Below, piece after piece: positions 7,272 to 15,739 of a stretch of DNA of 17,706 bases. The notes under the pieces are model-generated. The model saw only the letters and a program-made list of their open reading frames with translations. It was not told the DNA's origin and did not search any database. How positions within the stretch are numbered: position 1 is the stretch's first letter; each line of letters begins with the position of its first letter. The translations under genes and the position numbers were made by a program. This DNA is from HGM12669 sp048527645 (GTDB lineage Bacteria; Bacillota; Clostridia; Oscillospirales; CAG-272), in NCBI GenBank assembly GCA_048527645.1, contig DBGFNI010000057.1, positions 1 to 17,706 on the forward strand, in the 5' to 3' direction.

Positions 7272-8597
7272 ATGTTTTGTAAAAAATGCGGGACACAGCT
7301 CAAGGACGGGACACTGTTTTGCACATATTGCGGGACAGCGGTTGATGTGACGCCGGGGGCTGAACGGATTGCAAAAAGCGCCGAGACGGCACAGCAGGCT
7401 GCGGCATCGGATGCGCCGGAGCAGGACGCGGTGCTGACAGAACAGCCGGCAGTGCCGACAAAGCCGGAAGAAGCGCCGGCAGCAGAAGCGCCGGCAGCAC
7501 AGGAAGCGCCGATGAAAGAAGAGCCGGCTTTGCAAGAGGCGGCGCCGGAAAAGGAAAAAGTGAAAAAGAAGCATTCTGCCAAAAAGGAGCAGCATGCATC
7601 ATCGGACAAGCAGGAAAAGAAAGCGCATGCCCGCAGCAAAAAGCAGCAGGCACGGGAAACAGATCGGGCGGCAAAGAAAACCTTGGCGCAAAGCGGAAAA
7701 CGCGTCAGCATGGGTGCGCGCTGTCTGGCGGTGTTTCTGTCGGTTCTGCTGGTGATTTGCGCGCTCGGGGCGTCTGCGGTGGGTACCGCGCGATATGCGC
7801 TGGATCACGACCGGCTGGCGCGTGCACTCAATCAGATCGACTGGAGCGAGGCGCAGCTGCCGCTGGGAGAGGGCGGGGCGGGGATGACCCTGCCGGAATA
7901 TGTTGTGTCGCTATGCGCCGATGATATGGATGCGTCCTACACCATTACGGAAAAGAGCATCGGAAAGGTCCTCCGAGACTCGAAGATCGGCGAGGATCTT
8001 GCAGAGTATGCCAAGGGCTATACAGACTATTTCCTTTACGGTGAGAAAATGCGGCCGCTTGAAACGGACGATGTCATTGACTGGATTGAGGACAACGAAG
8101 AGATTATCTTTGAGCACACCGGCTATCTGCTGACGGAGGAGGACCGGGAACTGCTGGAAAATCTGGACTTTTCTGCTCTGGAAAAGAGCGGACTGGAAGG
8201 GATGCTTGGCTTTGATCTGCACCTGATTCAGATGCTCATCGGCGTGCCTGCCTTTGTGCTCCTCCTCAGCGCGGTGATTTTGCTGGCTATTCTCATTTTG
8301 CTGCTTTACCGCCGTCAACCGGGCTCCTTCTTTCAGACGGCGTTCACGGTGGCGATCATCTGGGGTGCGTTGTGTCTGTGTGCGGGCGCTGCGCTTGCGC
8401 TGACCGAAGCATTTTTTGCGGATTCCTTGCTCGCAGAGCTGATGAGCGGGATCCCCGTCGCACTGCTGCTGCGCGGAGCGATCGGCCTGCTTGTGGGAAT
8501 TCCGGGAGCAGCTCTGTGCCATATCATTTGCCGGAAATACCGTGCGGCAAAGGCGGAAAAAATCAGAAATGAACAGGTGGCGGGTGCGGTACAATGA
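7272..8597 (+). CDS. Membrane protein with N-terminal zinc ribbon, function unknown
   Basis: 441 residues. An N-terminal zinc ribbon (C3, C6, C17, C20, spaced CxxC-10-CxxC) is followed by a low-complexity linker of about 125 residues, first rich in Ala, Pro and Glu (about 38-92) and then in Lys (about 93-140). A first membrane helix lies at about 150-172, then an acidic domain outside the membrane (about 173-320) and three more helices (about 321-346, 356-380 and 393-418). The predicted topology places both ends in the cytoplasm, with the zinc ribbon inside. Zinc-ribbon heads of this type are common on Firmicutes membrane proteins of unknown role; I recognise no enzymatic motif. Start is supported by GGGAGA eight bases upstream. 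The stop overlaps the mnmM start as ATGA, so the two are co-transcribed and probably coupled. Confidence 0.8.
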   Translation: MFCKKCGTQLKDGTLFCTYCGTAVDVTPGAERIAKSAETAQQAAASDAPEQDAVLTEQPAVPTKPEEAPAAEAPAAQEAPMKEEPALQEAAPEKEKVKKKHSAKKEQHASSDKQEKKAHARSKKQQARETDRAAKKTLAQSGKRVSMGARCLAVFLSVLLVICALGASAVGTARYALDHDRLARALNQIDWSEAQLPLGEGGAGMTLPEYVVSLCADDMDASYTITEKSIGKVLRDSKIGEDLAEYAKGYTDYFLYGEKMRPLETDDVIDWIEDNEEIIFEHTGYLLTEEDRELLENLDFSALEKSGLEGMLGFDLHLIQMLIGVPAFVLLLSAVILLAILILLLYRRQPGSFFQTAFTVAIIWGALCLCAGAALALTEAFFADSLLAELMSGIPVALLLRGAIGLLVGIPGAALCHIICRKYRAAKAEKIRNEQVAGAVQ

Positions 8598-9148
8598 TTC
8601 AGCTGCTTGATTTACAGAAAACCTTTTTGCAGCAGCATATCAAGCCAGGCGGCATCGCCGCGGACTTTACAATGGGAAACGGGCACGATACGCTGTATCT
8701 TGCCAACGCCGTGGGTGAGGAGGGACATGTCTTCGCCTTTGACATTCAGGATCAGGCGATCGCCAATACCCGCCGCAGACTGGAAGAAAACGGCGTGGCG
8801 CAGCGCGTTACGCTGATTCATGATTCTCACGAGTTTGCGTCACGGTATATCAGCGAGCCGATCTGCGCGGGGGTGTTCAATCTCGGCTGGCTGCCGGGCA
8901 GCGCGGACAAGACGGTGACGACCCGGTGGCGCTCCACGCAGATTGCCGTGCAGACGGCGGTGGAGCTGCTTGCGCCGGACGGGATTTTGCTCATTGCGGT
9001 GTATCCCGGACATGACGAGGGAAAGCACGAGGGAGAACAGCTGGAGCAAATGCTGTCTGCTTTCAGCCGCTTTGTCTACTGTGTGAGCACGGTGAAGATC
9101 ATCAACTCTCCCACCTCCCCGTATTTTATCATGGTGGAACGCAAATAA
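8594..9148 (+). CDS. mnmM: MnmM-type (YtqB family) tRNA (mnm5s2U34) methyltransferase
   Basis: 184 residues, a cytoplasmic class I SAM-dependent methyltransferase of the rRNA_methylase (PF06962) family. Motif I is ADFTMGNGHD (23-32), the acidic residue after strand 2 is D50, and the family signature FNLGWLPG with following DK is at 95-106. YPGHDEGKHEGE near 138-149 and the C-terminal NSPTSPYFIMVERK block also fit. In B. subtilis, YtqB/MnmM methylates nm5(s2)U to mnm5(s2)U at the wobble position of tRNAs; the same role is inferred here. Length matches the family. The start overlaps the upstream stop (ATGA) and has only a weak GGTGG upstream, so translational coupling is likely. It lies between two zinc-ribbon membrane proteins. 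Confidence 0.85.
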   Translation: MIQLLDLQKTFLQQHIKPGGIAADFTMGNGHDTLYLANAVGEEGHVFAFDIQDQAIANTRRRLEENGVAQRVTLIHDSHEFASRYISEPICAGVFNLGWLPGSADKTVTTRWRSTQIAVQTAVELLAPDGILLIAVYPGHDEGKHEGEQLEQMLSAFSRFVYCVSTVKIINSPTSPYFIMVERK

Positions 9149-9166
9149 AGATTGTTCACGATTTAT

Positions 9167-9181
9167 GCCGCCGCGGGCGGC
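9167..9181. repeat. Short GC-only hairpin just before the next ribosome binding site
   Basis: GCCGCC (9167-9172) and GGCGGC (9176-9181) flank a GCG loop. It lies between the mnmM stop and the GGAG ribosome binding site at 9187-9190. No U run follows, so it is not an intrinsic terminator; it could protect an mRNA end or modulate translation. Confidence 0.4.
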
Positions 9182-9196
9182 GGAATGGAGTATGAT

Positions 9197-10477
9197 ATGA
9201 AAAAATTTACTGCACGGTGTATATCGCTGCTGGTTCTTCTCGGCCTTGCGCTCTCGATTTCGGTTTGCGCGGCGGAGACGCAGAGTTTGCCGACATCTTT
9301 TTCCGCGCCTGTCGCATATTATGCTTCTGTGGCGCAGCAGGACGGCAATGATGTTTTAGATGTGAAGCTATCCCTTCCCGGCGACTTGTTCGCAGTATGC
9401 CGCACGCCTGAGGACTACGGATGCAGCGGGGTGGCAATCAACGGTCAGCTGTATCTTTCTATGAAGAAGGAGCAGCAGCCCACGGCGGAGGGGGATGCGC
9501 AGACAGAGCCGACGGTCTCATTTGCAATTGATCACACCGCGCAGCTGGTGCACTGTGAGAGAGTATTCTCCTTTGGCGACGAGTCGGTTGCCGCAATACT
9601 CGGAAACGCCGTGACGCAGAAAACGAACACAAAGACCAAAACGCAGACATCCGATTTTGATGAAAAGAACGCCACGCTGTATACTTATGCCCGCCTGCAA
9701 ATCAACCTGACCAAGGCGGACGGCACGCAGGAAACGGTATATTCCCCTTGGACCGGCGCGTTTGCCGTCGGCAAGGAGGGCAGTGCGCTTGCCGATGTGA
9801 CGTCATTTTCCGCGCCGATTCTAGGTGAGGCGGTTTTGGTGGGGGAGGATCCCCAGACTGAGCGGGAGCTGCGCTTTGACGTGCGTTGGGGCGACGGGAT
9901 TCAACAGGCAAACATGTACCGCGCGTGCAACGGCAAGGGCTATGTCACCGCGATGGCGGTGCTGAATGTCAACCGCGAGGAAAAAAACTATATTATCAAC
10001 GATCTTACGCAGCCTTTGCAGGACGGAACCTGCACGCTGAATATTGCACCCGGTGAGATTCCCGCAAATGCCATGATTACCCTCAAGGTGTTTGTTTTTG
10101 ACGGGGAAACGCTGTATTCCGATTACTCCAACCTGTCTGTTTTGAAAATTCAGCCGGCGGATGCGCCGGAGGTTTCTGCAAATGACACGGTGGAAAAAGA
10201 GACGCAAGAGGTTATCGCCGAAGAAGAACAAGATACTGCCGAAAAATGCAGTGTTTGCGGCATTTGTCCCGCGCCATTTGGCATTTGCCTGTTTTTGCTG
10301 CTGGGCGGCATTGTTATTTTAATTCTTGCGATTGCCGCGATTGCGCACTTTCACCGTGTGTATCAGAAAAAGGAGTGCCCGCGCTGCCATACAAAATGCG
10401 CGCAGCAGGAAAAGGTCTGCCCGAATTGCCAATATCGCTTCACCACGGTGATGCCTTTGGAGGACGACGGGGACTGA
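9197..10477 (+). CDS. Secreted single-pass protein with C-terminal cytoplasmic zinc ribbon, function unknown
   Basis: 426 residues. A signal peptide (about 1-26, MKKFTARCIS then a hydrophobic core ending VCAAE) leads a beta-rich extracytoplasmic region (about 27-320) and an acidic linker (322-349). Next come a Cys cluster (C351, C354, C357, C364), one membrane helix (about 361-384) and a zinc ribbon (C394, C397, C408, C411) that should lie in the cytoplasm. I do not recognise the extracytoplasmic domain. The ATG at 9197 is chosen over an in-frame TTG at 9152 because GGAG lies six bases upstream and the signal peptide then starts cleanly. Its layout mirrors the protein two genes upstream, whose zinc ribbon is N-terminal. 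Both flank mnmM on one apparent operon, suggesting a shared membrane-associated role that cannot be named from sequence. Confidence 0.8.
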   Translation: MKKFTARCISLLVLLGLALSISVCAAETQSLPTSFSAPVAYYASVAQQDGNDVLDVKLSLPGDLFAVCRTPEDYGCSGVAINGQLYLSMKKEQQPTAEGDAQTEPTVSFAIDHTAQLVHCERVFSFGDESVAAILGNAVTQKTNTKTKTQTSDFDEKNATLYTYARLQINLTKADGTQETVYSPWTGAFAVGKEGSALADVTSFSAPILGEAVLVGEDPQTERELRFDVRWGDGIQQANMYRACNGKGYVTAMAVLNVNREEKNYIINDLTQPLQDGTCTLNIAPGEIPANAMITLKVFVFDGETLYSDYSNLSVLKIQPADAPEVSANDTVEKETQEVIAEEEQDTAEKCSVCGICPAPFGICLFLLLGGIVILILAIAAIAHFHRVYQKKECPRCHTKCAQQEKVCPNCQYRFTTVMPLEDDGD

Positions 10478-10485
10478 CCGACAAA

Positions 10486-10517
10486 ACGGAGATTCTTGAC
10501 AAAGACACACGGAGATT
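10486..10517 (+). repeat. Direct repeat carrying duplicated ribosome-binding-like sites ahead of lepA
   Basis: ACGGAGATT occurs at 10486-10494 and 10509-10517, 23 bases apart, each shortly preceded by GACAAA. The second copy supplies the GGAG used for lepA, but 12 bases from its ATG, longer than usual. Between them TTGACA (10496-10501) stands 17 bases before TAAAAC (10519-10524), a weak possible promoter. If used, it would start transcription inside the lepA start region, which argues against it. Confidence 0.4.
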
Positions 10518-10526
10518 GTAAAACAT

Positions 10527-12341
10527 ATGGAAAATCAAATGGATCAGCAGCATATTCGCAATTTCTGCATCATTGCGCACATTGACCATGGCAAGTCCAC
10601 TTTAGCGGACCGCATTCTGGAGTCAACCGACACGGTTTCTGCGCGGGATATGGAGGAGCAGCTGCTGGATGATATGGACATCGAGCGGGAGCGCGGCATC
10701 ACCATCAAGGCACGCGCAGTCAGTCTGAAATACCGTGCGCCTAACGGTGAAGACTATCTGTTCAACCTGATTGACACGCCCGGACATGTCGATTTTAATT
10801 ACGAGGTGTCACGGTCGCTCAACGCCTGTGAGGGTGCCTTGCTGGTCGTGGACGCAACGCAGGGAATTGAGGCGCAGACTCTGGGCAACGCGTATCTCGC
10901 TGCGGACAACAATCTGGAAATTGTCCCGGTGATCAACAAGATTGATCTTGCATCGGCGGATATTGAGCGCACGCGGCATGAAATTGAGGATGTGATCGGC
11001 ATCCCGGCAGAGGATTGTCCTGCGGTTTCCGCAAAGGCGGGGCTGAACATCGATCAGGTTTTGCAGGCGGTTGTCGAGCAGATACCCTCGCCGAAGGGCG
11101 ACCCTACGGCCCCCTTAAAGGCGCTGATTTTCGACTCTTACTATGACTCCTATCTCGGCGTGGTGGTATATGTCCGGGTGTTTGACGGGACGCTGCGCAC
11201 GGGAGAGCGGATCCGGATGATGCACACCGGTGCGGAATTTGAGGTTGTACAGGTGGGGACGATGAGCGCATTCGGGCTGTGTCCCGCTGCTTGTCTGAGC
11301 GCCGGTGAGGTAGGATATATCACCGCCTCCATCAAATCAGTCGGGGATACCCGCGTCGGCGACACGGTGACAACGGCTGAGGGTGGCGCCAAGACGCCGT
11401 TTCCAGGCTTTCAGAAGGCGCTGCCCATGGTCTATTCGGGGATTTATCCCGCTGACGGCTCTAAATACGGCGATTTGCGCGACGCACTGGAAAAGCTGCA
11501 GCTCAACGATGCCTCCCTGGTGTTTGAGCCGGAAAGCTCTGCGGCGCTGGGATTCGGATATCGCTGCGGCTTTTTGGGACTTTTGCATATGGAAATCATC
11601 CAGGAGCGGCTGGAGCGTGAGTTCCATCTGGATTTGATCACCACTGCGCCGAGCGTTATTTACCAGGTGGAGCGCAAGGACGGCGAGGTCTGTTATATTG
11701 ACAATCCACTGAATTTTCCGCCGCCGGACGAAATTCTCGACGCGCGGGAGCCGATGGTGCGGGCGAGCATCATCACCCCCACAGAGTTTGTCGGCAACAT
11801 CATGGATCTGTGTCAGGACCGGCGCGGCATTTTCTCCGACATGAAGTATCTGGATGCGGACCGTGCGGAGCTGCATTACCGGTTGCCGCTGAATGAAATT
11901 GTATATGACTTTTTTGATGTCCTTAAGAGCCGCAGCAAGGGATATGCTTCGCTGGACTACGAGATGGACGGCTATGAGAGCAGCCGCCTGGTCAAACTGG
12001 ATATTCTCTTGAACATGGAGGTGGTGGATGCGCTGTCCTTTATTGTGCATGCGGATAAGGCATATGGCAGAGCAAGGAAAATGGTGGAAAAACTGAAGGA
12101 AAACATTCCCCGCCAGCTCTTTGAGGTGCCTGTGCAGGCTGCCATCGGCGGAAAGGTGATTGCGCGCGAGACGGTGAAGGCCATGCGCAAGGATGTCCTT
12201 GCAAAATGCTACGGCGGCGATATCACCCGAAAGAAAAAGCTCCTGGAAAAACAAAAAGAAGGAAAAAAGCGAATGCGACAGCTCGGCAGCGTAGAAGTGC
12301 CGCAGGAGGCGTTTATGGCTGTGCTCAAGCTGGATGAATGA
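10527..12341 (+). CDS. lepA: Elongation factor 4 (LepA), ribosome-associated GTPase
   Basis: 604 residues, full length for LepA (about 600). This translational GTPase binds ribosomes and is linked to back-translocation and to 30S biogenesis. G motifs: AHIDHGKST (17-25), RGITI (56-60, switch I), DTPGH (83-87), NKID (137-140) and SAK (168-170). The remaining domains follow LepA order, including GFGYRCGFLGLLHMEI and the C-terminal GGDITRKKKLLEKQKEGKKRM block unique to LepA. EF-G domain IV is absent. Start at 10527 has GGAG at 10511-10514, a 12-base spacing; an in-frame ATG at 10539 would also keep the domain intact. hemW follows immediately, the order known in Firmicutes such as B. subtilis. Confidence 0.97.
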   Translation: MENQMDQQHIRNFCIIAHIDHGKSTLADRILESTDTVSARDMEEQLLDDMDIERERGITIKARAVSLKYRAPNGEDYLFNLIDTPGHVDFNYEVSRSLNACEGALLVVDATQGIEAQTLGNAYLAADNNLEIVPVINKIDLASADIERTRHEIEDVIGIPAEDCPAVSAKAGLNIDQVLQAVVEQIPSPKGDPTAPLKALIFDSYYDSYLGVVVYVRVFDGTLRTGERIRMMHTGAEFEVVQVGTMSAFGLCPAACLSAGEVGYITASIKSVGDTRVGDTVTTAEGGAKTPFPGFQKALPMVYSGIYPADGSKYGDLRDALEKLQLNDASLVFEPESSAALGFGYRCGFLGLLHMEIIQERLEREFHLDLITTAPSVIYQVERKDGEVCYIDNPLNFPPPDEILDAREPMVRASIITPTEFVGNIMDLCQDRRGIFSDMKYLDADRAELHYRLPLNEIVYDFFDVLKSRSKGYASLDYEMDGYESSRLVKLDILLNMEVVDALSFIVHADKAYGRARKMVEKLKENIPRQLFEVPVQAAIGGKVIARETVKAMRKDVLAKCYGGDITRKKKLLEKQKEGKKRMRQLGSVEVPQEAFMAVLKLDE

Positions 12342-12367
12342 ATTTCCGCATAAGAAAGGATACTGTT

Positions 12368-13594
12368 ATGGCGCAAAAGAATTATCGGAAACTGGGACTG
12401 TATGTGCACATTCCGTTTTGTAAGCACAAGTGCGCATATTGCGATTTTTATTCCTGTGATCACATTCGTGCCAACGGAAGAAAAAGCGCAAAGGAAATGA
12501 AGGACTTTGTTCATTCGCTGACCAATCATATGATGATTGTCAGCGAACGAACAACGGAATATGACGTCGACTCGGTGTTCATCGGCGGCGGCACGCCCAC
12601 CGCTTTGGGTGAGCGGGAGCTTTTGCAGATTGTTCAGAACATTCCCGACTTATTTTATATGTCGCAGGATGTGGAATTTACCGTTGAGGTAAATCCCGGC
12701 ACCGTCAACGCGCGGCTGTTGCGCGATTTGCACCGCGCCGGGGTGAACCGCCTGTCAATCGGCTTGCAGAGCGCCAATGACAGCGAGCTGCGCGCGCTTT
12801 CCCGGATTCACACCGCGGAGCAGGCGCGCAACTGCTTTGAAACCGCCAGAGAGGTCGGATTTGACAACATCAATCTGGATATTATGTACGGCATTCCCGA
12901 TCAGACGCCGGAGAGCTTTGCCAAGACGCTGGATTATGTTGCGGCGCTGGATCCGGAGCATATTTCCATGTACGGGCTGATGATTGAGGAGGGTACGCCC
13001 TTCGATCAGCGAAAGGACAGCCTGAATCTGCCGGACGAGGACACGGAATACGGCATGTATTTTGACGGTATGGCGTTTTTGGAGAAGCAGGGCTATGCGC
13101 AGTATGAGATTTCCAATTTCGCCAAGCGCGGCTTTGAGTGCCGGCACAATCTGAAATATTGGAACTGTGAGGAATATATGGGCATCGGCCCCGCGGCTCA
13201 TTCCTATTTCGGCGGGACGCGCTTTTCCATCAAGCCCGATTTGGAGCTGTATACGCAATCCCTTGCCAAGAGAACCAAAATGCTGCCGTCCGATATTCTG
13301 GGAGAAAACTTCAAGATCGGCAAAAAGGAGCAGGTTACGGAGTTTATCATGCTCCAGCTGCGGACGCGACGCGGGTTGTATTTTGACGAGTTTTCCGCGC
13401 GCTTCGGCGCAAGCTTTATGAATGTGTTTGGCAAGCGTCTGACGCCGTATATCGAGAACGGCTTTATGACGGCGGACAACGCGCGCGTGGCGTTTACGCC
13501 CAAGGGGATGTATGTCTCCAACTATATTTTGTCGAACATTTTACCCACCGAATCGCAGATCGAGCAGGATCTGTGCCGGGGCAGAATCAATTAA
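12368..13594 (+). CDS. hemW: HemW, radical SAM heme chaperone
   Basis: 408 residues. HemW binds heme and passes it to target proteins; it was long annotated as oxygen-independent coproporphyrinogen III oxidase. The radical SAM cluster is C18xxxC22xxC25 followed by DF. The extra Cys two residues after the last ligand, typical of true HemN, is absent. GGGTPT lies at 73-78, and the HemW-type CRHNLKYW and GIGPAAHSY segments are in the second half. The ATG at 12368 has GAAAGGA (12354-12360) seven bases upstream; the earlier in-frame ATG at 12338 overlaps the lepA stop as ATGA and adds a non-conserved MNFRIRKDTV. Co-transcribed with lepA. Confidence 0.95.
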   Translation: MAQKNYRKLGLYVHIPFCKHKCAYCDFYSCDHIRANGRKSAKEMKDFVHSLTNHMMIVSERTTEYDVDSVFIGGGTPTALGERELLQIVQNIPDLFYMSQDVEFTVEVNPGTVNARLLRDLHRAGVNRLSIGLQSANDSELRALSRIHTAEQARNCFETAREVGFDNINLDIMYGIPDQTPESFAKTLDYVAALDPEHISMYGLMIEEGTPFDQRKDSLNLPDEDTEYGMYFDGMAFLEKQGYAQYEISNFAKRGFECRHNLKYWNCEEYMGIGPAAHSYFGGTRFSIKPDLELYTQSLAKRTKMLPSDILGENFKIGKKEQVTEFIMLQLRTRRGLYFDEFSARFGASFMNVFGKRLTPYIENGFMTADNARVAFTPKGMYVSNYILSNILPTESQIEQDLCRGRIN

Positions 13595-13603
13595 GGAGGA
13601 AGC

Positions 13604-14056
13604 ATGCCCAAACGAAAGCGACAGGAACGGCAAGGAAAAAAACGCGCCCGGGGGGCGCGGTATATATCCGATGTGACAGGACCGAAATATCAGGTGCGGA
13701 AAAAGCTGCGCACCTTCAACTGGCCGCTCGCTTTGATTATCCTCTGTACAACGGCGCTGCTGTTTACCTTACAGCACATTTGGCTGATCTTTTTCCGCAC
13801 TGCCTTTTGGATGAATTTCTCGATTGCGGCAGGAGCGGTTTGCCTCTTTTTTGCGTTGCTGTTTAACCGGGGATTTGGAAAAAACGGCTCTTCGGCCGGC
13901 AAGCTGCCTGCGGACTGGACGCAGGAAGAAAAAACGGCGTATCTGGAAAAAGAAGAGCGCATGAAAAAGCTGTCCCGCTTTTTCATGGCGCTGACGGTGC
14001 CGTTCGCTTTTTTGCTGTGCTTTGATTTGATCATGATTGTATTGGGAGTGTTTTGA
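13604..14056 (+). CDS. Small three-helix membrane protein, function unknown
   Basis: 150 residues. A very basic N-terminus (MPKRKRQERQGKKRARG) precedes two adjacent membrane helices (about 39-62 and 66-88), a charged Lys/Glu-rich cytoplasmic or loop segment (about 90-123) and a third helix (about 126-149) ending at the C-terminus. No motif that I recognise. Start has AAGGAGG four bases from the ATG, a strong site, nine bases after the hemW stop. The stop is three bases before the rsmG ATG, so it belongs to the same operon. The basic head suggests an inside N-terminus under the positive-inside rule. Confidence 0.75.
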   Translation: MPKRKRQERQGKKRARGARYISDVTGPKYQVRKKLRTFNWPLALIILCTTALLFTLQHIWLIFFRTAFWMNFSIAAGAVCLFFALLFNRGFGKNGSSAGKLPADWTQEEKTAYLEKEERMKKLSRFFMALTVPFAFLLCFDLIMIVLGVF

Positions 14057-14059
14057 TAA

Positions 14060-14818
14060 ATGGAGATGGAGCGCACGGCTTTTTTGGAAATACTGAACCG
14101 TGTTTTCGCGGCAAACGGTCTTGTGCTGTCCGACGAGAGCGCGGCGCGGTTTTATCTGCTGGCGGAAGCGCTGCGGCGGGAAAATCAAAAGATGAACCTC
14201 ACGGCGATTACCGATCAAAAAGAAATTACGCTACGTCATTTCTGCGATTGCGCGCTGCTGGCTGACACGGAAATATTGCCCGCGCATGCCGCGCTTGCCG
14301 ATGTGGGCGCGGGCGCCGGCTTTCCCACTCTGCCGCTTGCCATTTTGCGTCCCGATCTGAAAATCACGGCAATTGACTCCACGGAAAAGCGGATGACCTT
14401 TGTCCGGCAAACCGCGGAGCAACTCGGATTGAAAAATGTGCGTGTTTTGGCTGCCCGCGCGGAGACGCTGGGACAGAACGGCATGTACCGCGAGCGGTAT
14501 GACTGCGTGATTGCGCGTGCGGTGGCGCGGATGCGCGTTCTGTGCGAGTGGTGTCTGCCGCTTGTCAAGGTGGAGGGCAGATTTTCCGTGATGAAAGGGC
14601 GTGCGGGAGAAGAGGAGGCACGGGAGGCGAACAACGCGGTCTTGCTGCTGGGCGGAAAGATCGGCAAAATCCGTTCATACGTTCTGACGGACCCTTATGC
14701 GCCTGCGGAATCAGAGGACGCCGCACAAAAGCGCTGCATGATCCTGGTGGAAAAGATCAAGCATACGCCGCCGAAATATCCGCGGAATAATGCGCAAATC
14801 ATGAAAAAGCCGCTGTGA
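14060..14818 (+). CDS. rsmG: RsmG (GidB), 16S rRNA m7G527 methyltransferase
   Basis: 252 residues, slightly longer than the usual 210-240. Uses SAM to methylate N7 of G527 in the 530 loop of 16S rRNA; loss gives low-level streptomycin resistance in several bacteria. Motifs: MNLTAI (45-50), HFCDCAL (60-66; the family usually has HxxDSL, so Ser is Cys here), DVGAGAGFP (81-89), IDSTEKR (105-111), ARAVA (152-156) and VMKG (177-180). A C-terminal KYPRNNAQIMKKPL corresponds to the usual YPR...KKPL end. Ribosome binding site GGGAG is at 14044-14048. In many bacteria rsmG sits with mnmG near the origin; here it lies between a small membrane protein and pgeF. Its TGA overlaps in-frame upstream starts of the next gene. 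Confidence 0.93.
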   Translation: MEMERTAFLEILNRVFAANGLVLSDESAARFYLLAEALRRENQKMNLTAITDQKEITLRHFCDCALLADTEILPAHAALADVGAGAGFPTLPLAILRPDLKITAIDSTEKRMTFVRQTAEQLGLKNVRVLAARAETLGQNGMYRERYDCVIARAVARMRVLCEWCLPLVKVEGRFSVMKGRAGEEEAREANNAVLLLGGKIGKIRSYVLTDPYAPAESEDAAQKRCMILVEKIKHTPPKYPRNNAQIMKKPL

Positions 14819-14841
14819 TGCGCGGCGGGAAGGAACGCACC

Positions 14842-15732
14842 ATGGATTTTCAGGATACTTTTGTGCGACAGGTCAGCTCTGACGTGGTATATTACGCGTC
14901 AGAGCTGCTGCGACGTGCCGGTGCGCCGCACGGCTTTTCCACCCGACACGGCGGAATCAGTACGCAAGCGCATTTGCAACACATGAATCTGGGCTTTTTT
15001 CGCGGTGAGGCGCCCGAAATCACGAGAGAGAATTATCGGATTTTTGCACAGGCGCTGGGGTTTGACCCGGCGCGCACTGTGTTTACCAATCAGACGCACA
15101 CTGCGACGGTCGTTTGTGTCGGTGCGGCGCATTGCGGTGTGGGGGTGACAAAGCCGCCGGTGTATTTCCCCGGCACGCAGAAGGATGATGCATGCAACGA
15201 GGTAGACGCTTTGGTCTGCGCAACCCCCGGTATGGGGATCGGCATCCGTGTGGCAGACTGCGTGCCGATTCTGTTTTACGATCCAGTTTCCGGCGTCGCG
15301 GGCGCCGCACATGCCGGCTGGCGGGGAACGGTCGGGCGGATCGGTGAAAAAACACTGGAGCAAATGGAAGCATGCGGCGCAAAACGTGATAGTATTTTTT
15401 GCGCGGTCGGTCCGGCGATCGGGGGATGCTGCTATGAGGTGGACGACGCTTTTGCAACGCGCTTTTTTGACACGCTGGGCGAGAAAATTTGCGCGCCATG
15501 CTTTGTCAAGCGCAAAAACGCGCAGCAGACCGAACGCTATTACGCGGATTTAAAGCAAATCAACGCGCGCCTGCTGGCGCAGGCGGGCATACCGTGCGCC
15601 CATATTGATGTGACGCATGCCTGCACCTGCTGCGACCCTGCGGAATTCTTTTCGCACCGGGCGAGCGGCGGGAAGCGGGGAACAATGGGAGCGATGATCG
15701 GCGTGCCGGAGCATGTCGGAACAACGAGGTGA
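14842..15732 (+). CDS. pgeF: PgeF (YfiH/YlmD, LACC1 family) peptidoglycan editing factor
   Basis: 296 residues. Cytoplasmic zinc enzyme; family members act on purine nucleosides (LACC1-type), and in E. coli YfiH/PgeF removes misincorporated serine muropeptide precursors. Zinc ligands are apparent as H86 (NQTH), C140 (VADC) and H157 (AAHAGWRG). The 17-residue spacing between the last two matches E. coli YfiH. Also seen: GFSTRHGGIS (31-40), GPAIGGCCYEV (190-200) and CTCC near the C-terminus. The ATG at 14842 has GGAAGGA (14828-14834) seven bases upstream. A GTG at 14815 or ATG at 14818 overlapping the rsmG stop would add nine or eight residues and remain possible. rarA begins eight bases after this gene. 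Confidence 0.92.
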   Translation: MDFQDTFVRQVSSDVVYYASELLRRAGAPHGFSTRHGGISTQAHLQHMNLGFFRGEAPEITRENYRIFAQALGFDPARTVFTNQTHTATVVCVGAAHCGVGVTKPPVYFPGTQKDDACNEVDALVCATPGMGIGIRVADCVPILFYDPVSGVAGAAHAGWRGTVGRIGEKTLEQMEACGAKRDSIFCAVGPAIGGCCYEVDDAFATRFFDTLGEKICAPCFVKRKNAQQTERYYADLKQINARLLAQAGIPCAHIDVTHACTCCDPAEFFSHRASGGKRGTMGAMIGVPEHVGTTR

Positions 15733-15739
15733 GATACAG

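Noticed and set aside
9167..9181. GC-only hairpin as a terminator after mnmM
   Set aside because: No U run follows and the ribosome binding site of the next gene lies directly after it.
10496..10524. TTGACA-17-TAAAAC as a lepA promoter
   Set aside because: The implied transcription start would fall within or after the lepA ATG, and the -10 match is poor; lepA is more likely read from upstream.
11337..12254. Minus-strand open frame of 305 codons opposite lepA
   Set aside because: It is antisense to highly conserved LepA sequence, with no ribosome binding site or recognisable domain.
12368..13594. Oxygen-independent coproporphyrinogen III oxidase (HemN) as the product
   Set aside because: The radical SAM motif is CxxxCxxC followed by DF and lacks the extra Cys of HemN; the location after lepA also points to HemW.
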